From Biomaibacter acetigenes (GTDB lineage: Bacteria; Bacillota; Thermosediminibacteria; Thermosediminibacterales; Tepidanaerobacteraceae), in contig NZ_CP033169.1 of NCBI RefSeq assembly GCF_003691585.1, positions 1,302,001 to 1,366,000 of the forward strand: a DNA stretch of 64,000 nt. The letters are read 5' to 3'. The position numbers and the translations under genes are program-made. Shown here in pieces: positions 25,750 through 35,589 of this stretch (the first letter of the stretch is position 1; the number at the start of each line of letters is the position of its first letter). The notes below the pieces were generated by a model. It saw only the letters and a list, made by a program, of their open reading frames with translations. It ran no database searches and was not told the DNA's origin.

Positions 25750-27114
25750 ATGGGCGGTTTTTTAGGTGAAAAAATTAAGAAGCGCAGAAAAGAGTTGTTC
25801 CTCAAGCAAAAGGATCTGGCCGGGGAGGATTTTACCACCAGCTTTATAAGCCAGATCGAGAAAGGAAAGCTGAATCCGTCTTTAAAAACCCTTGAGATAC
25901 TCGCAAGAAGGCTGGAAGTTCCGGTGGCTTATCTGCTGGAAGAGGAAAGAGAGTCGGTGGTGACGGTGGATAGCGACACGGTCAATCATCTCATAGGCCT
26001 TTTTGCAAAATTTGAGGGGGATGTCAGTTCTTCCGACTACGCTGGGGCTCTTGAAGTTATAGGCAAGTTAAAATCAAAAATGCAGGAACTGGGCATTGAT
26101 ACTTATTGCTTTTTGTGTGATTATTATGCGGCCAGGGTCTATTTTGGCATCAGCAAGTATGAAGAATGTGCAAATGCCTGCCGAGAAATCCTGCAGAAGT
26201 TAATTAATTATGAAATGTATGATAAGCTGGCCGTGTGTCTGTATATGATGGGCATTTGTTTTGAAAAGCTGTCGGAGTATGAACAGGCCAAGGAACATCT
26301 GTCCAGGTGCCTTGAAACAATAGAAGAGAATGATTTGAGTTTATATGAGATCAAAGCGGAATGTCTGATAAAGCTGGGGTCCATACACGGCAGGCAGGGA
26401 GCATATGTTAAGGCAATGGAGTTTTACCGACAGGCTTTTGAGATATCAAAAAGGGAGAATTGCCATCGATATATAGGAGATTGTTATACCGGCATGGGGC
26501 TATGCTGCTATTATCTGAAGGATTACCGGGAAAGTTTGAAACATCTTGGCAGGGCTCTTTCGCTTTACAGGCTCATCGAATACGATTATGGCGTTGCTAT
26601 GGCTCAAAACAATATGGGTATGGTCTATATCAAGCAGAATAACCAAGATGAGGCTTTGAAGTGTTTTACAGATAGTGTAAGGCTCTACAGGAAATTAAGC
26701 AGGCCTCTTAGCGAAGCCAGAAGTCTGAATGAGTTAGCCAATATTTATATTCAAAGGAAGGAATATAAGGAATGCCTGAAATACTGCAGGAGGGTTCGCA
26801 ATATTTTGCGTATGAACCATGATGAGATAATAATGGCACATAATCTTGAGATCCTGGGAAAGGTTTTGTATGGAATAGGCAAGAAGAAATGGGCTTTGAA
26901 GGCCCTGAAAAAGGCCGCAGGCATATTTGAAAAACATGACGTCATGGATTCGAACCTGGCTGATACCTACTCGGTCATGGCGAATGTATATATGGAAATA
27001 GGCGAAAATGAGGCTGCCAAGGCCATGTTCAACAGATCAATCAAGATTCTATCGAAAAGCAGTGAAAAGCCGTTGGAAACTGAAAGAGGCGATATCCTTG
27101 AGCATAAAATATGA
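25750..27114 (+). CDS. HTH-TPR transcriptional regulator, RRNPP-like
   Basis: 454 residues. An N-terminal XRE-type helix-turn-helix (residues 5-62: LGEKIKKRRKELFLKQKDLA...SFISQIEKGKLNPSLKTLEIL) is followed by about eight tetratricopeptide repeats (residues 90-440). Recognisable units include YTGMGLCCYYLKDYRESLKHLGRAL and AQNNMGMVYIKQNNQDEALKCF. This is the build of NprR, PlcR and Rap-like receptors, which bind short secreted peptides and control sporulation, competence or mobile elements. ATG 25750 is preferred over the TTG at 25747 (GGAGG spacing). A small exported peptide is encoded divergently. Confidence 0.85.
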   Translation: MGGFLGEKIKKRRKELFLKQKDLAGEDFTTSFISQIEKGKLNPSLKTLEILARRLEVPVAYLLEEERESVVTVDSDTVNHLIGLFAKFEGDVSSSDYAGALEVIGKLKSKMQELGIDTYCFLCDYYAARVYFGISKYEECANACREILQKLINYEMYDKLAVCLYMMGICFEKLSEYEQAKEHLSRCLETIEENDLSLYEIKAECLIKLGSIHGRQGAYVKAMEFYRQAFEISKRENCHRYIGDCYTGMGLCCYYLKDYRESLKHLGRALSLYRLIEYDYGVAMAQNNMGMVYIKQNNQDEALKCFTDSVRLYRKLSRPLSEARSLNELANIYIQRKEYKECLKYCRRVRNILRMNHDEIIMAHNLEILGKVLYGIGKKKWALKALKKAAGIFEKHDVMDSNLADTYSVMANVYMEIGENEAAKAMFNRSIKILSKSSEKPLETERGDILEHKI

Positions 27115-27202
27115 TATATACATTACCTTTCCTTCCATTCATGATGTGCTTGCCATGGAAAAGGCACTCAAAGATATTAGCGAGGCCGGGATATTGGCAT
27201 GA
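27100..27202 (+). pseudogene. Fragment resembling a DUF3343 protein N-terminus
   Basis: In a frame overlapping the end of the regulator, codons read KYDIYITFPSIHDVLAMEKALKDISEAGILA and then stop. The ITFPS-H-AL-EK pattern is like the start of DUF3343 proteins (small, possibly sulfur/selenium-carrier-like), but the rest is missing. Evidence is limited to this one segment. Confidence 0.35.
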
Positions 27203-27204
27203 TT

Positions 27205-27227
27205 AAAGCCCCTAACGGGGCTTTTTT
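27205..27227. terminator. Intrinsic terminator
   Basis: AAAGCCCC-TAAC-GGGGCTTTTTT. It can serve the regulator on the plus strand and abuts the stop codon of the livF relic on the minus strand. Confidence 0.85.
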
Positions 27228-27440
27228 CACATTCCCATATATGCCTTTTTCACCATGTCGCTCTCCAGGAGTTCTTTTCCGGTGCCTTCGGCCACTATGC
27301 GGCCGGTCTGGAGCGCGTATCCCCTGCCGGCCATCTCCAGTGCCTCCTGGACCTTCTGTTCCACTAGTAGCACCGTCTAACCATGCCTGCTGATTTCTTT
27401 CAATATCTCCATAACCATGTCCACCATGGTGGGCATGTTA
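27227..27440 (-). pseudogene. livF: Relic of a branched-chain amino acid ABC transporter ATPase (LivF C-terminus)
   Basis: Minus-strand translation from about 27437 gives NMPTMVDMVMEILKEISRHG, a stop, then TVLLVEQKVQEALEMAGRGYALQTGRIVAEGTGKELL (27229-27376 region) ending AYMGM. This is the D-loop/H-loop end of LivF. The N-terminal two thirds, with Walker A and signature motif, are gone, and an in-frame TAG interrupts what is left. The 5' side ends where the Rpn-like gene begins on the opposite strand, marking a recombination junction. Confidence 0.8.
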
Positions 27441-28408
27441 AAAAGAACTTCAAAGAAGACGCGAAAATAGAACAATTAAACCGGGAATACATAAGACTGG
27501 ACAAAACCACCGCCATAGCCGACACCGTCTTGAGCATAGAAATAAACGAACAAAAAACAAAATACCACATAGAATTCCAGACCATCAACGACAGGACATT
27601 AATAATCCGCATGATAGATTACGGATTTAGAATAGCCATAGACAACCTGGACTACAGCAAAATAAAACCAGATGAAGAAATAACCGTAGAATTCCCATCT
27701 CAAATCATCATATTTCTAAAACACAACGAATCCATACCTGACGAACTAAACCTCACAATAAAAATGCCGTATACAGAACAGAAAATAAAATACATAGTGC
27801 CTACCTTCAAAATCTGGAAACACGATCCGGACTATTATAAAAGGCAAAAGCTCTACATCATGCTCCCGCTGCGGATAATAAACTTAAGCGAAGAACTCGA
27901 AAACCTGAAGAAAAGAAAATTTCAGGAAGAAGAAAGAACAAAACTTCAAAACGAATACCGCAGGAAAATAACAGAAGTAATAGAGAGCATAATCGAAGAA
28001 TTAAAAGATGCCCTTAAAACAAACGACCTTATCATCGAAGAATGCAACAAAATACTTCTGGAACTTAGCACCCTGGCCGGGGAACTATTCAGCGAAGAGT
28101 TAAAAGACATTGAGCAGGAGGTGAATGAAATGGCAAAAATGATAATCGACCCTGAGATATACAGAAGAGGGTTTGAAGAAGGCTTGGAAAAAAGACTGGA
28201 AAAAGGCATTGAAAAAGGCATTGAAAGAGGTGTAGGGAAAGGTATGGCTGAGACCATAATCAGGCAACTGTGCAAAAAACTTGGAGAGCTACCCTCTGAG
28301 TATAAAGAAAGAATCCTGTGTCAGGATAGGCCGACTCTTGAATTGATTGCGGAAAATATTTTTGACATTGAGTCTCTGAGCGAGCTCGACAGATTCTTGA
28401 AGCAGTGA
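27383..28408 (+). CDS. Rpn/YhgA-like PD-(D/E)XK nuclease-transposase family protein, N-terminus rearranged
   Basis: 341 codons. Rpn proteins are recombination-promoting DNA nucleases of the PD-(D/E)XK fold, often scattered as mobile-like copies. The catalytic pieces are present: AIADTVLSIEI (Asp) and YHIEFQT (E-x-Q). The C-terminus has the usual repeated tail (RRGFEEGLEKRLEKGIEKG...) and a PSEYKERI segment. The first 20 or so residues are translated from the antisense strand of the livF relic, so the native start is lost, and the first in-frame ATG of native sequence lies after the catalytic core begins. It may therefore be expressed as a chimera or not at all. Confidence 0.72.
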   Translation: MPADFFQYLHNHVHHGGHVKKNFKEDAKIEQLNREYIRLDKTTAIADTVLSIEINEQKTKYHIEFQTINDRTLIIRMIDYGFRIAIDNLDYSKIKPDEEITVEFPSQIIIFLKHNESIPDELNLTIKMPYTEQKIKYIVPTFKIWKHDPDYYKRQKLYIMLPLRIINLSEELENLKKRKFQEEERTKLQNEYRRKITEVIESIIEELKDALKTNDLIIEECNKILLELSTLAGELFSEELKDIEQEVNEMAKMIIDPEIYRRGFEEGLEKRLEKGIEKGIERGVGKGMAETIIRQLCKKLGELPSEYKERILCQDRPTLELIAENIFDIESLSELDRFLKQ

Positions 28409-28428
28409 AAAATATAAAGTCAAGAATT

Positions 28429-28459
28429 AACCTGCCTCTATAAAGGGCAGGTTTATTCT
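28429..28459 (+). terminator. Terminator after the Rpn-like gene
   Basis: AACCTGCC and GGGCAGGTT pair around an 8-base loop, followed by TATTCTT. The T tract is weak. Confidence 0.7.
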
Positions 28460-28532
28460 TAACTGTGCTTGACGTTTCATGAGTGGTTATGCCCGAATCT
28501 GTCGCTTGACTTTTTTGCCTTTGTTACCGCAT

Positions 28533-28575
28533 AAAAAGCAGGATTTTGGCGATTTCTGGAGAATTCTTATTAAAT
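28533..28575 (+). repeat. Copy of a recurrent AGCAGGA motif upstream of the BREX operon
   Basis: AAAAGCAGGATTTT at 28533 is followed after 11 bases by TGGAGAATTCTTATTAAA. A similar two-block motif occurs at 18963 (AAGCAGGA...GGAGAATTTTA) and the first block recurs at 52075 and 53692. All copies are on the plus strand in front of, or near, plus-strand genes. Confidence 0.6.
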
Positions 28576-28644
28576 CAAAGGATTTTTGATTATTGGCATA
28601 GTTTCAAAGCAATATAAATTGATTAAGAACGGCCGGGTGAAAAA

Positions 28645-29115
28645 ATGTTGAAGGCACTTGACATACAAAATGCCATAAAAATATTGCCCCATAAATATTA
28701 CAAGCTCATTCTGGTTGTGGGGCCGAAAGAGCGGCAAATTTCCGGCATATTGAAGAAAATGTCTTTAGAATTCGGCTATGACTACATCAATTTAAATCTG
28801 AAGCTTTCCGAAAAGCTCATTCGCATTCCCTTTGATGAGCGCTGTTTTTATGTAGAGGATTATGTGAACGAGATTGTTGAGTCAAATCACGGCAGCCTGT
28901 TGATATTGGATAACATCGAAATTCTTTTCGAAAAGCATCTTAAGATAGACCCTTTGCTTTTGCTGAAGAACTTGAGCCGCTATAAAGCCTGTATAGCCCA
29001 CTGGAACGGCAAAGTGGAGGACGGGCACCTTATATATGCGGTTCCCCAGCATCCTGATTTTGTAAAATACAGAATGGATGGACATGATTACATTGTGATC
29101 GATACAGCGCAGTAA
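28645..29115 (+). CDS. brxF: BREX type 3 protein BrxF
   Basis: 156 residues, small ATPase-like protein that opens type 3 BREX operons. It shows a degenerate P-loop region (LILVVGPKERQISGIL, lacking a clean GKT) and a Walker B-like strand LLILDNIEILFE (near residue 92). BREX systems block phage DNA replication and methylate host DNA. The call rests on size, position immediately upstream of a DUF6079/BrxC gene, and my recollection of the family. ATG 28645 has only a weak ribosome-binding site. Confidence 0.82.
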   Translation: MLKALDIQNAIKILPHKYYKLILVVGPKERQISGILKKMSLEFGYDYINLNLKLSEKLIRIPFDERCFYVEDYVNEIVESNHGSLLILDNIEILFEKHLKIDPLLLLKNLSRYKACIAHWNGKVEDGHLIYAVPQHPDFVKYRMDGHDYIVIDTAQ

Positions 29116-29304
29116 AAACAAGGTAACATCGATTGAGAAATTTAAAGAAGTCATTTAAGAGCAATAATCGAGCGTATCCCAGCCGGCAGCAGGGCATGTG
29201 CTTAAAATACTGAAAGAGCAGGTGCCAGGCCGTCTCCGACAGGAAGCTGCTTTTTTACCTGGAATCATCTTTAATAATACCAGCCGAAGAAAAGGGGGAT
29301 AACT
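29116..29304 (+). other. brxF-brxC spacer
   Basis: 189 bases, unusually long for this operon. No ORF above 57 codons with a plausible start, and no clear promoter or terminator seen. GAAAAGGGGG directly precedes the brxC GTG. Confidence 0.4.
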
Positions 29305-32300
29305 GTGAAATACAAAGACCTGGTAAATTTTGATCCGGTGGAAAGCATCATAAAGCTTACCGATACCAACAAAAAGCAGGATGCGGAAAGGTTTGTCAGA
29401 ACTTACGTCATGTCCGACAGTATGGCGGATGCCCTCATAAACATTGTCTTACCTCAGCTTCAATTTGAAAATACTGTAGACAACAAGGGCATTTTCATAG
29501 TCGGAAATTACGGCACCGGCAAATCCCATCTGATGTCAGTCATTTCCGCCATAGCTGAAAATAAAGACATGCTGGATTTGATGAAAAACGAGCGGTTTAA
29601 AAAAGAAGCGGAGTGTATTGCCGGAAAATTTGAGGTGTTGAGGTTTGAGATAGGCGCTTCCAAGATGGATCTTAGAGATATAGTGACCAGGGAAATAGAA
29701 AAGGACCTTTACAAAAGAGAAATAGAATATAAATTTCCATCCATGGAGGAGGTATCCAATACCACCGATTCCCTGGTGGAGATGATGAATTTATTTCAGG
29801 AAAAGTATCCCGACAAAGGATACCTTATCGTGGTCGACGAGCTTCTAGATTATTTGAGGCATTTGTCGGAACAGAAGATGGTCCTGGCGCTCACCTTTCT
29901 GAGAGAAATGGGCGAAGTCAGCAAGGTCACCCGCATACGCTTTATGGCGGGCCTGCAGGAATCCCTGTTTGAAAGCGGGCAGTTTTCTTTCGTGGCGGAT
30001 TCTTTAAACAGGGTGAAAGCCCGATTTGAACAGATCATGATAAAAAAGCAGGACATATCCTATGTAGTATCAGAAAGGATCCTCAAGAAAAACGAAAGGC
30101 AGAAGGCATGGATAAGGGAGCATCTGGTGAAGTTCGGCCCCCTCTATAAAAATCTTGCTGATAGGCTGGAGGAATATGTTAACCTGTTTCCCATTCATCC
30201 TTCGTACATAGAAACTTTTGAGAAGGTTTACATAGCCGAAAAAAGGGAAGTGTTGAAGACCATATCTATCACCATAAAAAATCTGCTGGAAAAAGAGGTG
30301 CCCGAAGACGATACCGGCATCATTTCCTACGATTCATACTGGGATTTCATAAAAGATAATCCCGGCATGAAATCCGATGCGGATATAAGGGAAGTCATAG
30401 AAAAAAGCGGCGTGCTGGAAAGCCTTATAGAACATTCGTATACCAGACCTCAGTATAAACCCATGGCAAAGAGGATAATCTACGCCCTGAGCGTAAAAAG
30501 ACTTACCACGGGAGACATCCATGCTCCTCTGGGGCTTACGGTAGACAATATGAAGGACGACCTTTTTCTCTATACCCCGATGCCCGAGATGGAAGAAAGC
30601 TTTTTAAAGACCACCATTGAAACGGTGATGAAAGAAATATTGAAGACCGTCAGCGGCCAGTTTATAACATATAACCGGGACAATGAGCAGTATTATCTGG
30701 ACCTGAAAAAAGACATAGACTATGATGCAAAGATTCAGGCCAGGGCCGACTTTATTGAAGATGAGGACATCAATAAATACTATTACAGCATCATATTAAA
30801 GGCCATGGAATGGGAGAGGCCCGAGTATGTGGGAGGCCGCAGAATATACCAGTATGAGCTGATATGGGAAGAAAGAAACGTGGAGAGGCGGGGATATCTT
30901 TTCATGGGGCTGCCCAATGAAAGGACCACCGCCCAGCCGCCCAGGGATTTTTATATATATTTCCTGCCGCCTTACGGGAATAACAGGCATGACGGCATGA
31001 CACAGCCGGATGAGGTTTACTTCGAATTTGTAAACAGGGATGAAAAAGTTGATGAATATATTAGGATGTACGCCGCCACCATGTCCATGTACGACATGTC
31101 TTCGGGCAGCAGTAAATCCGTATACTACGATAAAGCCATGGCGTATCAGAAAAAAGCCGTAGAATGGATACTGGAGCACATAAAAGAGTGCTTTGAGGTG
31201 CGGTATGACGGCGAATGCAGGACCATCCTCTACTGGCTGAAAAGCAGGGCAGCCGTGGAGGTCACCATCAAGGATTATATAGACATGACCGCATCCACCT
31301 GCCTTTCTCCGTATTTTGCCGAAAAATACCCCGACTACCCCAGATTCTCCGTCTTAGTGACGCAGAAAAATACGCGGGAGTTGTTCAAATCCGCCATAAA
31401 TTATATAGCCGGTAAAAAGACTGATATGGGGGCTAAAGTCCTGGATTCACTGGGGCTTCTGGATGAAGATAAAAACATATCTCCCGAACATTCCAAATAT
31501 GCAAAGCATTTTATAAACCTCATAAATAAATTGCCGGAACAACAGGTACTGAACCGGGACGACATCTTTGAGTGGGTAAATACGGATGAAGAACTCGACA
31601 AAAAGTTTAAGCTGGAGCCCTGGTGGGTTGTTGTGATAATGGCTTCCTTAATCTATAGCGGAGATATAACTTTGACCACCTCCGCAAAAAAATACGACGC
31701 CACCATGCTGGAAGAGATGGCGGCAGATAATACTGCCGACCTTCTACAATTTAAACACTGCCAGCGCCCGATGGATATCCCCATCGAGGCATTAAAGTGC
31801 CTTTTTAAATATCTGGAGCTACCTCCGGGACAGATTACAAATCCCAACACCAGGGCCGCTGCCGTTGAAATGATGCTGAAAAGAATAGATGATATCATAG
31901 GTAAAATTATTGATGCCCAGAAATTCATGTATGGGGAGATAAATATATGGGGCAAACCTGTTATAAATGAGAGTAAAAAACAAAATTACAAAGAAGCTTT
32001 ATTAAGATTCAGAGATTTTCTCGATTCCTTGAAAAAATACAACACCCCGGCAAAACTTAAAAATTTCAAACCCACATCCGGAGAAATAGAAGATTACTTT
32101 AAAGCCTTGGAAATCATAAAAGAATTAAACATTCTAAAATCCTTCAAGCAGGAGATTGACCCGTATGCCTCTTATCTTGCCAGTGCCGAACTGGTGCTCA
32201 AAGATGAAGCCTGGGGCAAAAAGGTCGCATATATAAAGCAGGAAATCGAAAGTATCTTAAAAGAACCCGGCGGCATAGATGATGATATTTCCCGAAGGCT

Positions 32301-32976
32301 TACCAGCAGGTTGAGACAGATAAAGGATGAGTATATACAAAAATACATGGAGCTCCACAAAAAGCATAGACTGGACCTTTCAGGCGATGAGCGCAAAAAA
32401 AAGATATTAAACGGCAATATAAAGCAAAACCTTGAAAAGCTCACAGGCATAAAAGATATAATCCCGCAGGGAAAATTTAAGGAACAGATAGATAGATTAT
32501 CATCGCTGAAAGTCTGCTTTGCCCTCATCGAAGACAATATGAAAAATACGGCGGCATGCCCCTACTGCAACTTTAATCCTGCGGACGGCGAAAGAGCTGT
32601 GTTTGGGGAGCTGGATTCAATAGAGGATGCCCTGGATAAACTCTATGAGGAATGGAAAAATATCCTGGTAAATTTCATAGACGACCCCAGAGTCAGCGAG
32701 AACATAAGCTTTTTAAGGGAAGAACAGCAAAAGGCATTAAAACCATTAATCAACAGCAGGACTCTTCCCGAAAAAGTCGATGCCGTGTTTGTTTCAGCCA
32801 TAAATGACCTTTCCAGAGGCCTGGAAAAAATTGAAGTGTCGGCCAGGGACATAGAAAGCAAGGTGTTCGGAAGCGGTCCTTCCACCCTGGAGGATTTAAA
32901 AAAGAGGTTTATGGATTTTTTAGATGAAATATCAAGAGGCAGGGATGCCGGCAAGATAAGAATAATACTGAAATGA
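29305..32976 (+). CDS. brxC: BREX type 3 ATPase BrxC (DUF6079)
   Basis: 1223 residues, full length for the family. The AAA+-type ATP site is intact: Walker A GNYGTGKSH (about residues 68-76) and Walker B YLIVVDELLDYL (about 173-184). A long helical remainder and a lone CPYC pair near residue 1086 follow. BrxC is essential for BREX defence and is thought to be the central motor/ATPase of the complex. Start is GTG 29305. It is followed after 13 bases by the methyltransferase. Codon and base use look similar to the rest of the operon. Confidence 0.9.
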   Translation: MKYKDLVNFDPVESIIKLTDTNKKQDAERFVRTYVMSDSMADALINIVLPQLQFENTVDNKGIFIVGNYGTGKSHLMSVISAIAENKDMLDLMKNERFKKEAECIAGKFEVLRFEIGASKMDLRDIVTREIEKDLYKREIEYKFPSMEEVSNTTDSLVEMMNLFQEKYPDKGYLIVVDELLDYLRHLSEQKMVLALTFLREMGEVSKVTRIRFMAGLQESLFESGQFSFVADSLNRVKARFEQIMIKKQDISYVVSERILKKNERQKAWIREHLVKFGPLYKNLADRLEEYVNLFPIHPSYIETFEKVYIAEKREVLKTISITIKNLLEKEVPEDDTGIISYDSYWDFIKDNPGMKSDADIREVIEKSGVLESLIEHSYTRPQYKPMAKRIIYALSVKRLTTGDIHAPLGLTVDNMKDDLFLYTPMPEMEESFLKTTIETVMKEILKTVSGQFITYNRDNEQYYLDLKKDIDYDAKIQARADFIEDEDINKYYYSIILKAMEWERPEYVGGRRIYQYELIWEERNVERRGYLFMGLPNERTTAQPPRDFYIYFLPPYGNNRHDGMTQPDEVYFEFVNRDEKVDEYIRMYAATMSMYDMSSGSSKSVYYDKAMAYQKKAVEWILEHIKECFEVRYDGECRTILYWLKSRAAVEVTIKDYIDMTASTCLSPYFAEKYPDYPRFSVLVTQKNTRELFKSAINYIAGKKTDMGAKVLDSLGLLDEDKNISPEHSKYAKHFINLINKLPEQQVLNRDDIFEWVNTDEELDKKFKLEPWWVVVIMASLIYSGDITLTTSAKKYDATMLEEMAADNTADLLQFKHCQRPMDIPIEALKCLFKYLELPPGQITNPNTRAAAVEMMLKRIDDIIGKIIDAQKFMYGEINIWGKPVINESKKQNYKEALLRFRDFLDSLKKYNTPAKLKNFKPTSGEIEDYFKALEIIKELNILKSFKQEIDPYASYLASAELVLKDEAWGKKVAYIKQEIESILKEPGGIDDDISRRLTSRLRQIKDEYIQKYMELHKKHRLDLSGDERKKKILNGNIKQNLEKLTGIKDIIPQGKFKEQIDRLSSLKVCFALIEDNMKNTAACPYCNFNPADGERAVFGELDSIEDALDKLYEEWKNILVNFIDDPRVSENISFLREEQQKALKPLINSRTLPEKVDAVFVSAINDLSRGLEKIEVSARDIESKVFGSGPSTLEDLKKRFMDFLDEISRGRDAGKIRIILK

Positions 32977-32989
32977 TGGAGGCAGCACG

Positions 32990-35571
32990 ATGAAGCTCAC
33001 GAAAGAAATACTGGACAGCGTAAGACATATGGAGGGATTCCCGAAAGGCGCGGATGAGGATATAATAGCCCTCTCCGACCCTCCCCATTATACAGCGTGC
33101 CCCAATCCTTTTATAAATGATTTTATAGAAAAATACGGGACTCCTTATGATGAGGAAAAGGACGATTACCACTGTGAACCCTATACCGCCGATGTATCGG
33201 AAGGCAAAAATGACCCCATATACAACGCCCATTCCTATCATACAAAGGTCCCCCATAAGGCGATAATGAGGTATATCCTCCACTACACCAAGCCCGGAGA
33301 CATAGTGTTCGACGGCTTTTGCGGCACCGGCATGACCGGAGTGGCGGCTAGCATGTGCGGCAACCCCGATAAGGATTTCAAATTGAAAATTGAAGAAGAA
33401 GCCAGAAAGGAAGGCAAAAAGGTGGAGTGGGGGGCCAGAAGGGCCATCCTGTGCGACCTTTCCCCTGCCGCCACCTTCATAGCATACAACTACAACACCC
33501 CGGTGGATGTGGAACAATTTGAAAAAGAGGCAAGGCGCATCCTGGAGGAAGTGGAAAAAGAGTGCGGCTGGATGTATGAAACCATCCACACCATAGACGG
33601 CGTGCCCCAGACCGATATCCATGGAAAGCCCGTAAAGGGCAGGATAAATTATACCGTCTGGTCCGATGTTTTCATCTGCCCCAACTGCAGCGGGGAAATC
33701 ATCTTCTGGGATGCCGCGGTGGACAAAGAATCCGGCAAAGTGCTGGACGACTTTAACTGCCCCCACTGCAATGCAAAGGTGAACAAGAAAAACCTGGAAA
33801 AAGCCTGGGTAACAAAATATGATAAAGCCATAAATGAGACCATAAGGCAGGTAAAACAGGTGCCCGTCCTCATAAACTATTCCGTGGGCAGGTCAAGATA
33901 CGAAAAGACCCCCGATGAATTTGACATAAAATTGATTGAAAAGATAGAGGACATGGATATTCCATACTGGTATCCGACGGACAGGATGCCAGAAGGATAT
34001 AATACGGAACAACCGAAAAAGTCTCATGGTGTAACACATGTGCATCATTTTATACGAAGAGGAATATTTCAGTTTTATCATGGTTATTTAATAAAATATC
34101 AAAAATTAATAATAAAATTGTTCAGAAAAAAATATTATTTGCATTAAATAATGTACAACAAAGACATTGTAAATTAAATGCTTTTAGATTTAATGTATCA
34201 TTTCCTTCAAATATTACCTCTGGGACACTGTATATGCCTTCATTGATAAAGGAAAATAATATTTTTAGCCAATTAGAAAATAAAATTTTACGTAGACTTA
34301 AACCTATATTCATTTCTATTAAAAGAGAAAGAGAAACAACATTAGTTTCTACAAATGATGCTGGAAATTTGTTATTAAAGAATAACTTCATAGACTATAT
34401 TTTTACCGATCCCCCTTTTGGTGACAACCTTATGTATTCAGAGCTGAATTTTCTCTGGGAAGCATGGCTTAAAGTCTTTACCAACAATAAATCTGAAGCT
34501 GTTGTAAATAATGTTCAGCATAAAGGCTTGCCCGAGTATAAAGAATTAATGGAAAAGTGTTTTTGCGAGATGTACCGCATTTTAAAACCAGGAAGATGGA
34601 TGACGGTGGAATTTCACAACTCCCGGAATAGTATTTTTAATATTTTACAAGAATCTATCCTTAAGGCCGGATTCATAATTGTTAATGTAAAAACCTTAGA
34701 TAAAAAACAAGGTAGTTTTAAGCAGGTTACAACTACTACTGCAGTAAAACAGGACTTAGTCATTTCCGCATATAAACCCAAAGATTCCTTTATCCAGGGC
34801 TTCCTTAAAAAAGCCGGTACCGAGGAAGGCGCCTGGGATTATATCCGTCAGCATTTGGAAAAACTTCCGATTACAGTGGAAAACAAAGGTCAGTTGGAGG
34901 TCATCCCGGAAAGACAGGCATATCTTCTATATGATAGCATGATCACCTTTCATATCCAGAAGGGCGCATCCATACCCATGGGAGCTGCGGATTTTTATGC
35001 GGGATTGGAGCAGAGATTTCCAAAGCGAGACGGTATGTATTTTTTGCTCAGTCAAGTAAATATATACGATCAAAAGAGGATGGAACTGGAGCTAAATGAC
35101 CAGATTTCCTTATTAATTCTTGATGAAAAGAGTGCCATTCAGTGGCTCAGAAAAGAGCTGGGGAAAAAACCCCAGACCTATCAGGAAATCCAACCGAAAT
35201 TTCTTCAGAAACTTCATCAGATAAAATACGAAAAACTGCCTGAGCTTATGGATCTTCTGGAGGAAAATTTCCTGCAGGATGAGCAGGGAAGATGGTACGT
35301 GCCGGATATAAGCAAGCAGTCGGACCTGGAAAAACTAAGGGAAAAGAATCTTCTCAAGGAATTTGAGGAATATAAAAACAGCACCGGAAGGCTGAAGGTC
35401 TTCCGGACCGAGGCTGTAAGGGCGGGGTTTAAAAAGTGCTGGAAGGATAAAGATTACGCCACCATAGTGAAAATAGGCGACAGGCTTCCGGAAAGCATCC
35501 TTCAGGAAGACAGCAGTATATTGATGTATTATGACAACGCCCTGACCAGGATGGGTGAGGGGCATGTTTGA
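32990..35571 (+). CDS. pglX: BREX DNA methyltransferase PglX type (pglXI), single frameshift
   Basis: About 860 residues after repair. The SAM-binding motif I is FDGFCGTGMTGVAA (near residue 106). A zinc ribbon (CPNCSGEI...CPHCNAKV) lies between residues 225 and 265. The catalytic motif IV DPPF is at about 34408, and a C-terminal domain with QAYLLYDSM... follows. In BREX this enzyme marks host DNA, usually as N6-methyladenine in an asymmetric site, and is needed for defence. The first frame breaks at 34048-34051 (four Ts where five keep the frame: HHFYTKRN); the second frame then runs open from there to 35571. Without repair motif I and motif IV lie on separate proteins. Confidence 0.9.
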
Positions 35572-35589
35572 TGCGGGATGGAGTAGCAA

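Noticed and set aside
32909-33766. 285-codon minus-strand ORF under the BREX methyltransferase
   Set aside because: Antisense to a clear SAM-methyltransferase domain; no ribosome-binding site and no motif.
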